A stretch of DNA of 64,000 bases. Source: Algibacter amylolyticus (lineage in GTDB: Bacteria > Bacteroidota > Bacteroidia > Flavobacteriales > Flavobacteriaceae). The stretch is from assembly GCF_014202225.1 (NCBI RefSeq), contig NZ_JACHGE010000007.1, forward strand, positions 87,900 through 151,899, written 5' to 3'. Numbering within the stretch: position 1 is the first letter of the stretch; the number at the start of each line of letters is the position of its first letter. This document shows, in pieces, positions 63,218 to 64,000 of this stretch. Both the position numbers and the translations under genes were made by a program. The notes under the pieces are model-generated. The model saw only the letters and a list, made by a program, of their open reading frames with translations. It searched no databases and was not told where the DNA came from.

Positions 63218-64000
63218 TTATTTACTCTTTTTTTTATGATTTAGTGCTGCTTTAACGAAAGCCACAAATAAAGGATGCGGATTAGCAACGGTACTCTTAT
63301 ATTCTGGGTGATATTGTACCCCAATAAACCAAGGATGTTCAGGAACTTCAACAATTTCTACTAAACCTGTATCAGGATTTAATCCTGTTGCCAACATACC
63401 TGCAGCTTCAATTTTTTCTTTGTAGGCGCCGTTAAATTCATAACGATGTCTATGACGTTCTGTAATGTTTTCGGCTTTATAAATATCGCGTACTTTACTA
63501 CCCATTTTTAAATCGCAGGCCCAAGCACCTAAACGCATGGTACCACCTTTATCGGTAATATTTTTTTGATCTTCCATTAATCCTATTACTGGATTAGCAG
63601 TAGTAGTATCCATTTCGGTTGATGCTGCATCTTTAATACCCAATACATTTCTTGAAAATTCTATAACAGCCATTTGCATACCTAAGCAAATTCCTAAAAA
63701 CGGGATATTATTTTCTCTAACAAACTGTACTGCATCAATTTTACCATCAATACCACGTTCGCCAAAACCTGGCGCAACCAAAACACCGTCAAGATGTCCT
63801 AATTTTAATTTTGCGTTATCTTTATTTATGTATTCTGAATGTACCGACTCTACATTCACTTTAACCTCATTAACAGCTCCAGCATGAATAAAGGCTTCTA
63901 AAATAGATTTATAGGAGTCTTGCAACTCTACATATTTACCAATTAAACCAATAGTAACTTCAGTTTTAGGATTTTTATGACGATGTACAAATTCATTCCA
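63218..64000 (-). CDS. pyrG: CTP synthase, C-terminal glutaminase part (N-terminus beyond right edge)
   Basis: Makes CTP from UTP, ATP and glutamine. The window holds 261 codons at the C-terminal end. The frame is open to the right edge, beginning WNEFVHRHKNPKTEVTIGLIGKYVELQDSYKSI-like sequence, the GATase linker. The class I glutaminase domain shows FLGICLGMQMAVIEF with its nucleophile cysteine, HRHRYEFN and the His-Glu pair in QYHPEYKS. The catalytic synthetase half lies outside the window. It is upstream of yidC on the same strand. Confidence 0.95.
   Translation of the reverse strand, partial: WNEFVHRHKNPKTEVTIGLIGKYVELQDSYKSILEAFIHAGAVNEVKVNVESVHSEYINKDNAKLKLGHLDGVLVAPGFGERGIDGKIDAVQFVRENNIPFLGICLGMQMAVIEFSRNVLGIKDAASTEMDTTTANPVIGLMEDQKNITDKGGTMRLGAWACDLKMGSKVRDIYKAENITERHRHRYEFNGAYKEKIEAAGMLATGLNPDTGLVEIVEVPEHPWFIGVQYHPEYKSTVANPHPLFVAFVKAALNHKKKSK

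Noticed and set aside
1-64000. tRNA, rRNA, CRISPR, prophage, integrase or transposase genes
   Set aside because: I read the gaps on both strands and saw no cloverleaf ends, spaced repeats or mobile-element proteins; a dedicated scan could still find a weak one.

Overview
The window looks like chromosome from a marine-type member of Flavobacteriaceae (Bacteroidota). Evidence: AT-rich DNA, Bacteroidota-type -7 promoter boxes (TAnnTTTG) before many genes, a type IX secretion sorting domain on a secreted protease, flavobacterial gene pairs such as pyrG-yidC, and families typical of the group (DUF2911, DUF3857, fasciclin lipoprotein, LytS/LytTR pair). No rRNA, tRNA, CRISPR array, prophage or insertion sequence was seen. 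The genus cannot be fixed from the sequence alone.

1-13.1 kb is a nitrate assimilation locus, almost all on the minus strand: nitrate reductase (cut by the left edge), NarK-type transporter, an envelope DUF748 protein, a NarL-like regulator, a NarX-like sensor with a PilJ-type nitrate-sensing domain, a DUF4202 protein, NirD and NirB, then a YdeP/FdhF-like molybdoenzyme. narK and nirB share a 29-bp promoter block (28 of 29 bases identical) that carries a -7 box and a dyad, which points to co-regulation. 13.2-16.7 kb is a second molybdenum island: an isoquinoline-oxidoreductase-type enzyme (iorAB-like) run together with an MtfA-like peptidase.

16.9-27.4 kb holds housekeeping and metabolic genes: a DASS transporter, YheT hydrolase, adenine deaminase, TilS, PabB, an aldose-epimerase-like protein, a DEAD-box helicase and a small ExbB/MotA-like protein. 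It also carries two of three copies of a dispersed repeat. 27.7-32.1 kb is regulatory: a LytS/LytTR two-component pair behind a dyad-rich leader, and two paralogous ECF sigma factors flanking a mechanosensitive channel. One sigma factor is translationally coupled to a 59-residue protein.

32.4-47.8 kb contains S1/P1 nuclease, lpd, an S41 protease, smpB, two methyltransferases, an oxidoreductase pair, YggS, a DnaQ/GIY-YIG nuclease that seems to start at ATT, a DUF3857 protein, a K+ channel with a zinc ribbon, miaA (apparent CTG start) and a GNAT protein. 47.8-50.5 kb is an ECF sigma / membrane protein / surface protein operon, the last with 23-residue repeats. 50.9-64 kb returns to ordinary genes: DUF2911, MeaB, PAP2, MATE, a nitronate monooxygenase coupled to a T9SS-exported subtilase, MnmA, fasciclin, YwqK-like, YidC and the 3' part of pyrG.

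No clearly new defence or mobile system was recognised. The most promising leads are the nitrate regulon promoter block, the sigma/small-protein/MscS operon, the repeat-bearing surface protein, the non-canonical start codons and the composite dispersed repeats.
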